Shown here: positions 7,374-15,086 of the stretch, in pieces
Position numbering within the stretch: position 1 is the first letter of the stretch
Layout: each line of letters opens with the position of its first letter
DNA from: Prevotellaceae bacterium UBA5903
Lineage (GTDB): Bacteria; Bacteroidota; Bacteroidia; Bacteroidales; Bacteroidaceae
Assembly: GCA_002431845.1 (NCBI GenBank)
Contig: DJEH01000154.1
Location: forward strand, 1-25,813
Direction: 5' to 3'
Length of the DNA stretch: 25,813 nt
Notes under the pieces: generated by a model
Databases searched by the model: none
What the model was told of the DNA's origin: nothing
Seen by the model: the letters and a program-made list of their open reading frames with translations, nothing else
Made by a program: the position numbers and the translations under genes

Positions 7374-7407
7374 AAAAAGGGAGCAACACCCACGTGATGT
7401 CGCCCCC
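7374..7407 (-). terminator. Intrinsic terminator for mscL (minus strand)
   Basis: Read on the minus strand, GGGGGCGACA (7407-7398) pairs with TGTTGCTCCC (7388-7379) over 10 bp with two G-U pairs. The loop is 9 nt and five T follow immediately. It lies about 210 bases beyond the mscL stop, which would give a long 3' untranslated region. Confidence 0.6.
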
Positions 7408-7616
7408 CAAAATATTACCTTAGAACTCAAAAATTCACAATACTGAGTGAGTGTCCATAATTAATAGAGATGAATTTACGCAGTGTTTTGTTCAGAAGCA
7501 TAAACTAAAGAGCAAGCATGTAGGCTACGCAACTAAATAAGTTTGTGCATGCATACTAAACAATGGGTAAAAACATAACTATCCATTTTGGTACAATTGT
7601 TAATCTTAAAAACATA

Positions 7617-8051
7617 TTACTTGTCAGCCGATGTTTTTTTTATAGCATCACGAATTTCACGCAGTAGCTTCACTTCCTCACTTGGCTCTGCAGGTGCGGC
7701 AGTCTTAGTGGGTTCTTGTGCCTTTTTGCGCGAAAGCTTCATAATAAGGCGCACAAGCATAAACACACAAAAAGCTATAATAAGGAAGTCAAAGCAAGTT
7801 TGTAAAAAGTTGCCATAAGCAATGCACACTGGTTCACCTCCATCGTTGAGAGGATTAACCGGAAGTTCATACTTAAGGTCCTTAAAATCGATGCCACCAA
7901 TAAGCCATCCTATAGGCGGCATAATCAAGTCATTAACAATTGATGAGACAATCTTACCGAAAGCACCACCAATGATAACACCAACTGCCATATCGACAGC
8001 ATTGCCCTTTACAGCAAAATCTTTAAACTCTTGAAGGAAAGAAGATTTCAT
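7617..8051 (-). CDS. mscL: Large-conductance mechanosensitive channel MscL
   Basis: MscL is a homopentameric inner-membrane channel that opens under high membrane tension to release solutes on hypo-osmotic shock. The 144-aa length is typical. The N-terminus MKSSFLQEFKDFAVKGNAVD is the amphipathic start followed by TM1 (about residues 17-48), containing AVGVIIGGAFGKIVSSIVND with the gate Gly/Ala/Val pattern. A periplasmic loop follows, then TM2 (about 83-108, FLIIAFCVFMLVRLIMKL) and a C-terminal helix EEVKLLREIRDAI typical of the cytoplasmic bundle. It is transcribed divergently from gapA with a -7 box at 8085-8092. Confidence 0.96.
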   Translation of the reverse strand: MKSSFLQEFKDFAVKGNAVDMAVGVIIGGAFGKIVSSIVNDLIMPPIGWLIGGIDFKDLKYELPVNPLNDGGEPVCIAYGNFLQTCFDFLIIAFCVFMLVRLIMKLSRKKAQEPTKTAAPAEPSEEVKLLREIRDAIKKTSADK

Positions 8052-8084
8052 CTTTTTATAAAAATTTAATCATTAAACATACTG

Positions 8085-8092
8085 CAAAAATA
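8085..8092 (-). promoter_or_regulatory. -7 promoter box for mscL
   Basis: On the minus strand this reads TATTTTTG, an exact fit to TAnnTTTG. It lies 34 bases upstream of the mscL start. No -33 TTTG is seen. It is back-to-back with the identical gapA box, 12 bases away. Confidence 0.55.
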
Positions 8093-8104
8093 AAAATGAT
8101 TTTG

Positions 8105-8112
8105 TATTTTTG
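8105..8112 (+). promoter_or_regulatory. -7 promoter box for gapA
   Basis: TATTTTTG fits the Bacteroidota -7 consensus exactly. It would give a gapA leader of roughly 115 nt. The place where a -33 element would sit falls on the mscL -7 box, so the two promoters share DNA. A later start within the AT-rich leader is possible. Confidence 0.5.
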
Positions 8113-8233
8113 CGGTGGAAAAAGAGAAAAAGTGATAATGCCTTGAAAGCAAGACCACTATTTCGATATTTCTATACAGAGAGTATTAACTGAAATATTA
8201 ACATTTAAATAGTTAATTCATAACTTTAAAATC

Positions 8234-9244
8234 ATGATCAAAGTAGGTATTAACGGTTTCGGTCGTATCGGCCGTTTCGTATTCCGCGCAGCTCAAACTC
8301 GCAACGACATTCAGATTGTAGGTATCAACGACCTTTGCCCAGTAGATTACTTGGCATACATGCTTAAGTATGACACAATGCATGGTGCATTCCAAGGCAC
8401 TATCGAGGCAGACGTTGAAAAGAGCGAGCTCATCGTAAACGGCAACCATATCCGTGTAACTGCTGAACGTAACCCAGCTGACCTTAAGTGGAATGAAGTT
8501 GGTGCTGAGTATGTAGTTGAATCTACAGGTTTGTTCCTTACTAAGGAAAAGGCTCAAGCTCACATCCAAGCTGGTGCTAAGTACGTAGTAATGTCAGCTC
8601 CTTCAAAGGACGACACTCCTATGTTCGTATGCGGTGTAAACTTCGACAAGTATGTTAAGGGTACTCAATTCGTATCTAACGCATCTTGCACCACTAACTG
8701 CTTGGCTCCTATCGCTAAGGTATTGAACGACAAGTTCGGTATTGTTAATGGTTTGATGACTACCGTTCACTCTACTACTGCAACTCAGAAGACTGTAGAT
8801 GGTCCTTCTCTTAAGGACTGGCGTGGTGGCCGCGCAGCTAGCGGTAACATCATCCCTTCTACTACTGGTGCTGCTAAGGCTGTAGGTAAGGTAATTCCTG
8901 AACTTAACGGCAAACTTACTGGTATCTCTATGCGTGTTCCAACTTTGGATGTATCTGTAGTTGACTTGACTGCAAACCTCGCAAAGCCTGCAACTAAGGA
9001 AGATATCTGCAAGGCTATGAAGGAAGCTTCTGAAGGCGAACTCAAAGGTGTACTTGGCTACACTGAAGATGCTGTTGTATCAAGCGACTTCCTCGGCTGC
9101 ACTAACACTTCTATCTTCGACGCTAACGCTGGCGTTTACCTCACTGATACTTTCGTAAAGGTTATCAGCTGGTACGACAACGAGATCGGTTACTCTAACA
9201 AGGTTCTCGAACTCATCGCTCACATGGCTAAGGTTAATGGCTAA
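8234..9244 (+). CDS. gapA: Glyceraldehyde-3-phosphate dehydrogenase, type I
   Basis: GAPDH oxidises glyceraldehyde-3-phosphate to 1,3-bisphosphoglycerate in glycolysis and works reversibly in gluconeogenesis. The 336-aa length is standard. The NAD-binding loop GINGFGRIGR is at residues 5-14, and D33 in INDL suggests NAD rather than NADP preference. The catalytic Cys152 lies in SNASCTTNCLAP and the base His179 in TTVHSTT. Codon use is strongly biased (about 22 of 25 Lys codons are AAG; GGT and GCT are frequent) compared with its neighbours, the mark of a highly expressed gene. It has a candidate promoter, a long leader and a strong terminator, so it is probably monocistronic. Confidence 0.98.
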   Translation: MIKVGINGFGRIGRFVFRAAQTRNDIQIVGINDLCPVDYLAYMLKYDTMHGAFQGTIEADVEKSELIVNGNHIRVTAERNPADLKWNEVGAEYVVESTGLFLTKEKAQAHIQAGAKYVVMSAPSKDDTPMFVCGVNFDKYVKGTQFVSNASCTTNCLAPIAKVLNDKFGIVNGLMTTVHSTTATQKTVDGPSLKDWRGGRAASGNIIPSTTGAAKAVGKVIPELNGKLTGISMRVPTLDVSVVDLTANLAKPATKEDICKAMKEASEGELKGVLGYTEDAVVSSDFLGCTNTSIFDANAGVYLTDTFVKVISWYDNEIGYSNKVLELIAHMAKVNG

Positions 9245-9281
9245 TTAGTAGCGAAAGTTCTACCTTGAACTTTAACAAAAC

Positions 9282-9323
9282 AGCCGCTGCAATGCAACTT
9301 TCGTATTGCAGCGGCTATTTTTT
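9282..9323 (+). terminator. Intrinsic terminator of gapA
   Basis: A perfect 12-bp GC-rich stem (arms 9282-9293 and 9305-9316, AGCCGCTGCAAT and its complement) with an 11-nt loop is followed by A and six T. It starts 38 bases after the gapA stop. Confidence 0.93.
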
Positions 9324-9449
9324 AAGAAAATCCTCACAGTCTCTTCCACCCCACCCAATACATAATATAATGTCCTCATTAAGCAAGTTGCTGCTCAAAG
9401 TACAGAAAGCTAAATAAGACCACCCCCTATATCATACACCCTCACTACC

Positions 9450-10334
9450 ATGGATTTAATAACTATATTAGGCCCTACCGCATCAGGCAAAACAAGCGTA
9501 GCCGTAAAATTAGCGGCTCAAATTGATGCCGAAATAATAAGCGCTGATAGCAGACAAGTGTATCGACGTATGGACTTAGGCACAGGCAAAGATATTGACG
9601 AGTATACAATATGTGGCAAAAGCATACCTTATCACTTGATAGATATTGTTGAACCTGGCACAAAATACAACGTATACGAGTATCAAAAGGACTTTCTCAA
9701 AGCCTATAACAACATCCGTAAAAGGGGGAAAAAGGTGATTGTATGTGGAGGCACTGGTTTATATCTTGAAAGCATTTTGCGTAGCTACCGACTCTCGCCC
9801 GTTCCACAGAACGAAGAACTTAGAAATAAGCTGAAAAACAAAACATTAGAGGAACTTACCTGTATTCTTAAACAATATAAATCGCTGCACAACACAACCG
9901 ATGTCGACTCTGCACAACGAGCCATTAGAGCCATCGAAATAGCCGATTATTATCAACACACCCCCATTGACGATCGCCCCTTCCCAACGCTAACATCGTT
10001 CAACATCGGCATTGATATAGACCGTGAGACACGTCGAGAACGCATAACCAAGAGACTTAAACAACGGCTCGACAATGGTATGGTCAATGAGGTAAAAGCT
10101 CTACTCAACGAAGGCATCCCTCCCGAAAATCTTATATATTACGGACTTGAGTATAAATATCTCACCCTCTACGTTATTGGTAAACTAACATACGACGATA
10201 TGTTTAAGCAACTCGAAATTGCAATACACCAATTTGCCAAACGACAAATGACCTGGTTTAGAGGTATGGAAAAAAGAGGTGTGCCGATCCATTGGATGAA
10301 AGCAGATGAGGTTTCACCTCAAGTGATAGTTTAA
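9450..10334 (+). CDS. miaA: tRNA dimethylallyltransferase MiaA
   Basis: MiaA adds a dimethylallyl group to N6 of A37 in tRNAs that read codons starting with U. The 294-aa protein has the P-loop GPTASGKT at residues 8-15, then ISADSRQVYRRMDLGTGK, the substrate-binding signature, and the GGTGLYLESIL block (about residue 100). FAKRQMTWFRG near the C-terminus is also typical. The substrate dimethylallyl diphosphate comes from the MEP pathway, whose dxr is in this window. The gene is 126 bases after the gapA terminator, with no clear promoter box seen, and 56 bases before the lipid-kinase gene on the same strand. Confidence 0.95.
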   Translation: MDLITILGPTASGKTSVAVKLAAQIDAEIISADSRQVYRRMDLGTGKDIDEYTICGKSIPYHLIDIVEPGTKYNVYEYQKDFLKAYNNIRKRGKKVIVCGGTGLYLESILRSYRLSPVPQNEELRNKLKNKTLEELTCILKQYKSLHNTTDVDSAQRAIRAIEIADYYQHTPIDDRPFPTLTSFNIGIDIDRETRRERITKRLKQRLDNGMVNEVKALLNEGIPPENLIYYGLEYKYLTLYVIGKLTYDDMFKQLEIAIHQFAKRQMTWFRGMEKRGVPIHWMKADEVSPQVIV

Positions 10335-10390
10335 GCAGGAGTTCTAAAACAACAACCCCTATCCATCAAAACAAATCATCTTGAAGCATT

Positions 10391-11320
10391 ATGCCAACAA
10401 AGCAATGGGGAGTAATCTATAGTCCCAAGAAGAACTCATTCAGAACGCATCGCCGTTGGAAGAAAATATTGCACTACCTAAACGAAAGGGGGGTAGACTT
10501 TGACTACGTACAAAGCGAAAAACCAGCATCAGTAGAGCGTCTTGCAGCCATGATGACGCGAACTGGCTACAACACCATCATAGTTGTTGGCGGAGATGCT
10601 GCACTTAACTATGCCCTTTGCGGTATTATGCAAACACCATCACCCACGGGAAAACACCCCACCATAGGTGTTATCCCCAATGGTTACGTCAATGACTTTG
10701 CAAAATATTGGGAGATGAATGCCGACAACTACAAGGCGAATATAGATGCTATATACCGCTATCACACACGCAAAATAGACGTTGGAACAATAGACATTTT
10801 GCACAAAAATAGCGAGGAGAACGAACGTTTCTACTTCCTTAATTGCATCAACCTTGGCATAGCAGCCTCTATAACTAGACTTAGGCGAAACACGAAGCGC
10901 GTATTAGGCTTACGCACCATCTCATACTTATTTTCGGCACTACTACTGCTATTTCAACGCACAAGTTTTAGGTTTTGCTTTAAACTAAGTGGAGAAGAAG
11001 TGCATGCCAACGCAATGGGCATTTGCTTAGGTTCGGCACATGGTTACGGACAGACCCCAAGTGCCGTGCCATACAACGGATTGCTTGACATCACACAGGT
11101 TTCAAAGCCCGCCATATTCCAAATTTTTCAAGGTTTGTGGTTACTATTTACCAAGCGTTTTCTCAGTCATCGCGGTATCAAGGTATGGCGCACAAACAAC
11201 GTCAGTTTTTCTACTATATCTAACGCACCACTGAGCATTGATGGTAGAATCATCAACAACGCTACGAACCAACTTAACGTTGGCATCATGCCCGAAGAAA
11301 TTGACTTTATTATTCCATAA
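10391..11320 (+). CDS. Diacylglycerol kinase family (DAGK/YegS-like) lipid kinase
   Basis: This 309-aa protein has the two-domain layout of soluble bacterial lipid kinases. The N-terminal nucleotide-binding domain includes IIVVGGDAALNYAL (residues 63-76), corresponding to the family GGDGT-N motif. The C-terminal domain contains FYFLNCINLGIAASITR, a position where the family has FLNVAG-G-DA. It ends with a segment similar to the LSIDGE block (LSIDGRI). The substrate could be diacylglycerol, sphingoid base or another lipid; Bacteroidota make sphingolipids, so a sphingoid substrate is possible but not shown. In the GGDG motif the last Gly is Ala here. It probably shares a transcript with miaA and ends at a strong terminator. 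Confidence 0.82.
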   Translation: MPTKQWGVIYSPKKNSFRTHRRWKKILHYLNERGVDFDYVQSEKPASVERLAAMMTRTGYNTIIVVGGDAALNYALCGIMQTPSPTGKHPTIGVIPNGYVNDFAKYWEMNADNYKANIDAIYRYHTRKIDVGTIDILHKNSEENERFYFLNCINLGIAASITRLRRNTKRVLGLRTISYLFSALLLLFQRTSFRFCFKLSGEEVHANAMGICLGSAHGYGQTPSAVPYNGLLDITQVSKPAIFQIFQGLWLLFTKRFLSHRGIKVWRTNNVSFSTISNAPLSIDGRIINNATNQLNVGIMPEEIDFIIP

Positions 11321-11324
11321 GCTT

Positions 11325-11371
11325 AAAGTTTCTCATTTATCATTACAAAAGATGAATGAGAAACTTTTTTT
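11325..11371 (+). terminator. Intrinsic terminator after the lipid kinase gene
   Basis: A 13-bp perfect stem (arms 11325-11337 and 11355-11367) with a 17-nt loop runs into seven T (11365-11371). It starts 5 bases after the stop of the lipid kinase gene. The A-run on the left also allows some function in the other direction. Confidence 0.88.
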
Positions 11372-11493
11372 GATTGCTACCACATTATTGGCTAAAAGTT
11401 TACAAAAGATTAAAGAAATTGCAACATAACCACTTATTTTGACAAGTAGAGATATAAAACACAAAAGAAATGCATTTTTAAATAAAAAAACTT

Positions 11494-11522
11494 TTTGCCA
11501 TGACATTTTTTTTATACTTTTG
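11494..11522 (+). promoter_or_regulatory. Candidate promoter of the glycogen cluster
   Basis: TACTTTTG at 11515-11522 fits the -7 consensus TAnnTTTG. TTTG at 11494-11497 could be the -33 element, though the 17-base spacer is slightly shorter than usual. The transcript would have a leader of about 115 nt. Confidence 0.55.
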
Positions 11523-11642
11523 AGTGTTGAAAAGAAATACATCTTGCAACACACTTATTTTCTCCCTCCAAAGGGAGCAAAAAGTATGCAGATGTACGAT
11601 TTCATTAGATAATAACTTAAACCTTAAAATCCATATAACACC

Positions 11643-13601
11643 ATGTGCTATCTCAGATTTGATAAGGCACAAATGACCAACCTACAGGATTCTCTATACA
11701 AAGAGATGCTCATCACTAACAGGTCGGGTGCCTATTGTTCAACAACTTTGGTGGGATGCAACATCAGAAAGTATGATGGTCTTCTCGTTATACCTATACC
11801 CGAACTTGACGACGAAAACCATGTTCTCTTATCATCGCTCGACGAAACTGTTATTCAGCATGGTGCTGAATTCAACCTTGGACTCCATAAATATCAAGGC
11901 GAAAACTATAGCCCAAAAGGACATAAATATATTGTAAGCTTTGAATGGGAACAAGTGCCAACATGGACCTATCGCGTAGGTGGTGTGTTGCTGAAAAAAG
12001 AAATCAGTTTCGACACATCTATCCATCGCATCTACGTTCGCTACACCTTGCTTGATGCCCACTCCGAAACCACTTTACGTTTGCGTCCTTTCCTTGCTTT
12101 CCGTAGCGTCAGACAATGGACACACGAAAACTCAGTAGCTAATCGTAGCTACGACGAAGTAGACAATGGCATCCGTATGTGCCTCTACCAAGGCTATCCC
12201 GACCTTTATATGCAAACAAGCAAAAAGGCTAATTGGGTGTATTGCCCTGACTGGTACAGAGGGCTTGATTATCCTAAAGAACGCGAACGCGGATACAATG
12301 CATCTGAAGACTTATTTGTTCCTGGCTACTTTGAAATGCCAATTCAAAAGGGCGAAAGCATCACATTTAGCGCAGGTATAGCTCCTATTGATCCTCAACA
12401 AATAGATATCTATCTGCAAAACGAAATCAATAGCATAGACCACAGAGATAGCTTCTACCACTGCCTTGTGAATGCAGCTCACCAATTTAGAGTAAATAAA
12501 GATGGAGAGTCGTACATCCTTGCTGGTTACCCATGGTTTAAACCTCGTGCGCGCGATACGTTCATTTCCTTGCCAGGCCTTACCCTTGCTATAGGCGAAA
12601 CCGAACGCTTTGAGGAATATATGAACACAGCTTCAAAAGCTATCTATAACCTCATCAACAAGGAACCAATGTCTGTAGACATCTACGAGATGGAGCAACC
12701 AGACACATTGCTTTGGGCCACTTGGACCATTCAGCAGTATGCCAAGTACACATCACGTAGAAATTGCTATGAAAAGTATGGAAAGCTACTGAAAGACATC
12801 ATGGACTATATTTGGAAAGGGCAACACCCCAACCTTTTTGTGCATGAAAATGGCTTGTTATATGCAAACGGACGTGATAGAGCCATCACTTGGATGAACT
12901 CACAAATAGGCGGACGCCCCATTGTACCACGTTCTGGATACATTGTTGAATTTAATGCTCTTTGGTACAACGCATTAAAATTCATGGAGCAACTTCTTGA
13001 AGAAAATGAGCATGACGATCACATTGAACTAAAACCACTCATAGCACAAGAAGCCGAGAAAGTGGCACGCTCGTTTAAAGATGTTTTCCTCAATGAATAT
13101 GGCTATCTACTTGACTATGTAGATGGGCAAATGATGGATTGGAGCGTTCGCCCCAACCAATTATTTGCAATTGCCTTTGACTTTTCACCACTTGACATGA
13201 AAGAGCGTAAGTCCGTCTTAGACATTTGTACTAAGGAACTTGTTACACCTAAGGGCATTCGTTCTTTATCGCCTAAGAGCGGAGGCTACAACCCTATGTA
13301 TGTGGGACCACAATCACAACGCGACCTCGCTTACCATCAAGGAACCGCTTGGCCTTGGCTAACAGGATTTTATCTTGAAGCATACCTACGCGTTTACCGC
13401 ATGAGCGGAGTAAACTATATTGAACGCAAACTCATAGGTTTTGAAGAAGAGCTCTACTATCATTGCATTGGAACCATACCCGAGTTATTTGATGGTAATC
13501 CCCCATTTCACGGACGCGGAGCTATATCCTTTGCCATGAATGTAAGTGGCATTTTGCGTGCACTACGTCTGCTTGAAAAGTATAATAACGCTCTTGAGTA
13601 A
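11643..13601 (+). CDS. Glycogen debranching enzyme (amylo-alpha-1,6-glucosidase type, GH133-like)
   Basis: The 652-aa protein matches the Bacteroidota glycogen debranching family: an N-terminal bacterial GDE domain (RSGAYCSTTLVGCNIRKYDGLLVIP near residues 28-52) followed by an (alpha/alpha)6-barrel glucosidase domain. In the second domain the conserved YHQGTAWPW is at residues 564-572 and IPELFDG starts at about 612. It would remove alpha-1,6 branches during glycogen turnover. There is no signal peptide, so it is cytoplasmic. The start MCYLRFDK matches the conserved beginning of the family (usually MSYLKFDK). It is the first gene of a three-gene alpha-glucan unit, followed by a glycogen-synthase-like GT and a GH57 protein. 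Confidence 0.93.
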   Translation: MCYLRFDKAQMTNLQDSLYKEMLITNRSGAYCSTTLVGCNIRKYDGLLVIPIPELDDENHVLLSSLDETVIQHGAEFNLGLHKYQGENYSPKGHKYIVSFEWEQVPTWTYRVGGVLLKKEISFDTSIHRIYVRYTLLDAHSETTLRLRPFLAFRSVRQWTHENSVANRSYDEVDNGIRMCLYQGYPDLYMQTSKKANWVYCPDWYRGLDYPKERERGYNASEDLFVPGYFEMPIQKGESITFSAGIAPIDPQQIDIYLQNEINSIDHRDSFYHCLVNAAHQFRVNKDGESYILAGYPWFKPRARDTFISLPGLTLAIGETERFEEYMNTASKAIYNLINKEPMSVDIYEMEQPDTLLWATWTIQQYAKYTSRRNCYEKYGKLLKDIMDYIWKGQHPNLFVHENGLLYANGRDRAITWMNSQIGGRPIVPRSGYIVEFNALWYNALKFMEQLLEENEHDDHIELKPLIAQEAEKVARSFKDVFLNEYGYLLDYVDGQMMDWSVRPNQLFAIAFDFSPLDMKERKSVLDICTKELVTPKGIRSLSPKSGGYNPMYVGPQSQRDLAYHQGTAWPWLTGFYLEAYLRVYRMSGVNYIERKLIGFEEELYYHCIGTIPELFDGNPPFHGRGAISFAMNVSGILRALRLLEKYNNALE

Positions 13602-13666
13602 AAACAAACATATTCAAAAAGAATATAATAATAATCAAATGCAATATTGAGACCCGCACAAAAATA

Positions 13667-13704
13667 GCATAGCAATGACAATAGCTTCTATTTCATTGCT
13701 ATGC
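13667..13704 (+). ncRNA. Intergenic hairpin inside the glycogen transcript
   Basis: Arms 13667-13678 and 13693-13704 (GCATAGCAATGA and its complement) form a 12-bp perfect stem. Inside it AATAG pairs with CTATT past one bulged C, leaving a 3-nt loop, so the whole is a near-continuous 17-bp stem. No T-run follows, so a role in transcript processing or stability is more likely than termination. It is a structured element, not a demonstrated RNA gene. Confidence 0.5.
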
Positions 13705-13760
13705 AAGGGTTATCAACCATAAGATTTCCTTTTCTAATACCACAAACAATACAGATAACT

Positions 13761-15044
13761 ATGAAAGTTCTAATGTTTGGTTGGGAATTTCCTCCGCATA
13801 TTCTTGGTGGATTAGGAACTGCCAGCTACGGCATAACAAAAGGCTTGTCGGCTCAGCCCGATGTTCATATCACATTTTGTCTGCCCAAACCTTGGGGTGA
13901 TGAAGATAAAAGTTTCATGAACATTATTGGCTTGAGCGAAACCCCAATCGTGTGGCGCGACGTTGATTACGACTACGTAAAACAACGTTTGGGCAGCCGC
14001 ATGACACCAGAACAATACTTCCAATTACGCGACCATATTTACGCCGATTTCAACTACCGGCTAACAGATGATTTGGGATGTATTGAATTTTCAGGAAAAT
14101 ACCCAGACAACTTGCAAGATGAGATAAACAACTATTCCATCGTTGCAGGTGTAATTGCACGACAACAAGAATACGACATTATCCATGCACACGATTGGCT
14201 TACCTATCCTGCTGGTATACACGCTAAAAACGTTAGCGGGAAACCTCTCGTAATACATGTTCATGCCACCGACTTTGACCGTTCACGTGGCCACGTTAAT
14301 CCAACTGTATATGGCATTGAAAAAGACGGCATGGACCATGCAGACTGCATAATGTGCGTGTCCGAACTCACACGGCAAACCGTAATCAACCATTATCATC
14401 AAGATCCTGCCAAGTGTATAACTATGCACAATGCTGTATACCCCTTGTCGCAAGACATACTTGACATGGTTGAAGAAAAACGCAAGGAACACCAACAGCG
14501 AAAAGAAAAGATTGTAACCTTCCTCGGACGTATCACCATGCAAAAGGGACCAGAATACTTTGTTGAAGCTGCATCGCTTGTATTACAACGTACGCACAAC
14601 ATACGTTTCTGCATGGCTGGCTCTGGCGACATGATGAATGACATGATCAACCTTGTGGCTTCGCGCGGCATAGCTGATAGGTTCCACTTTCCAGGTTTTA
14701 TGCGTGGCAAGCAAGTTTACGAGGCTTTTGCCGATTCGGATGTATACGTAATGCCATCTGTGAGCGAGCCATTTGGTATATCACCTCTTGAAGCTATGCA
14801 ATGCGGTGTACCCTCTATCATCTCTAAACAGAGTGGTTGTGCCGAAATCCTTGACAAATGCATAAAGACCGATTACTGGGATATCAACGCAATGGCTGAT
14901 GCCATGTATTCGCTTTGTACCAATGAATCGCTTCACGAATATTTAAAGGTTGAAGGAAAGAACGAAGTAGCCCAAATTACATGGGAAAAAGTGGGCAAAC
15001 GCATCTACGATGTTTATAACCAACTCATCTACAAGAACTCCTAA
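13761..15044 (+). CDS. Glycosyltransferase, glycogen synthase type (GT4-like, GT-B fold)
   Basis: The 427-aa protein starts MKVLMFGWEFPPHILGGLGT, the standard beginning of this group, with the Gly-rich sugar-nucleotide loop GGLG at 16-19. HAHDWLTYP lies at 142-150. The C-terminal GT-B domain has GRITMQKGPEYFVEA (256-270, R257 and K262 as phosphate-binding candidates) and the E-x7-E motif EPFGISPLE (E336, E344). I chose the ATG at 13761, because a start at 13701 would add 20 residues encoded partly by an intergenic hairpin. It probably elongates alpha-1,4-glucan, with ADP- or UDP-glucose as donor unresolved. Its neighbours, a debrancher and a GH57 protein, support a glycogen role. Confidence 0.9.
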   Translation: MKVLMFGWEFPPHILGGLGTASYGITKGLSAQPDVHITFCLPKPWGDEDKSFMNIIGLSETPIVWRDVDYDYVKQRLGSRMTPEQYFQLRDHIYADFNYRLTDDLGCIEFSGKYPDNLQDEINNYSIVAGVIARQQEYDIIHAHDWLTYPAGIHAKNVSGKPLVIHVHATDFDRSRGHVNPTVYGIEKDGMDHADCIMCVSELTRQTVINHYHQDPAKCITMHNAVYPLSQDILDMVEEKRKEHQQRKEKIVTFLGRITMQKGPEYFVEAASLVLQRTHNIRFCMAGSGDMMNDMINLVASRGIADRFHFPGFMRGKQVYEAFADSDVYVMPSVSEPFGISPLEAMQCGVPSIISKQSGCAEILDKCIKTDYWDINAMADAMYSLCTNESLHEYLKVEGKNEVAQITWEKVGKRIYDVYNQLIYKNS

Positions 15045-15086
15045 GTAACACACATTTTTTCCTTTCACACATAAAACTTTATTATC

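Larger units (their letters stand above)
6816..7616. other. Palindrome-rich non-coding island between rseP and mscL
   Basis: I see no convincing gene in these roughly 800 bases between convergent rseP and mscL. The region holds an imperfect hairpin just after rseP, a perfect 22-bp inverted repeat (6938-7001), four tandem 23-bp palindromic units (7071-7162), a 19-bp stem-loop (7160-7204), a small ATGTTAA/TTAACAT inverted repeat (7264-7282) and a minus-strand terminator (7374-7407). The motif ACGT recurs in the tandem units and in the 7160-7204 stem. Bases 7410-7616 show nothing clear beyond a weak ATGGGTA/TATCCAT hairpin near 7563-7590. Confidence 0.7.
11321..11642. other. Intergenic region before the glycogen cluster
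   Basis: This 322-base gap holds the terminator of the preceding unit at its left end and the candidate promoter of the glycogen cluster at 11515-11522. The remaining bases are AT-rich and I see no gene, repeat or RNA in them. Confidence 0.6.

Noticed and set aside
7308..7397. 29-codon plus-strand ORF with GGAGA seven bases upstream
   Set aside because: It is very short, has no recognisable features, and its 3' end lies in the mscL terminator; Shine-Dalgarno sequences carry little weight in Bacteroidota.
13701..13760. Upstream extension of the glycosyltransferase to a start at 13701
   Set aside because: The extra 20 residues overlap the right arm of an intergenic hairpin and are not part of the family; the conserved N-terminus begins at 13761.
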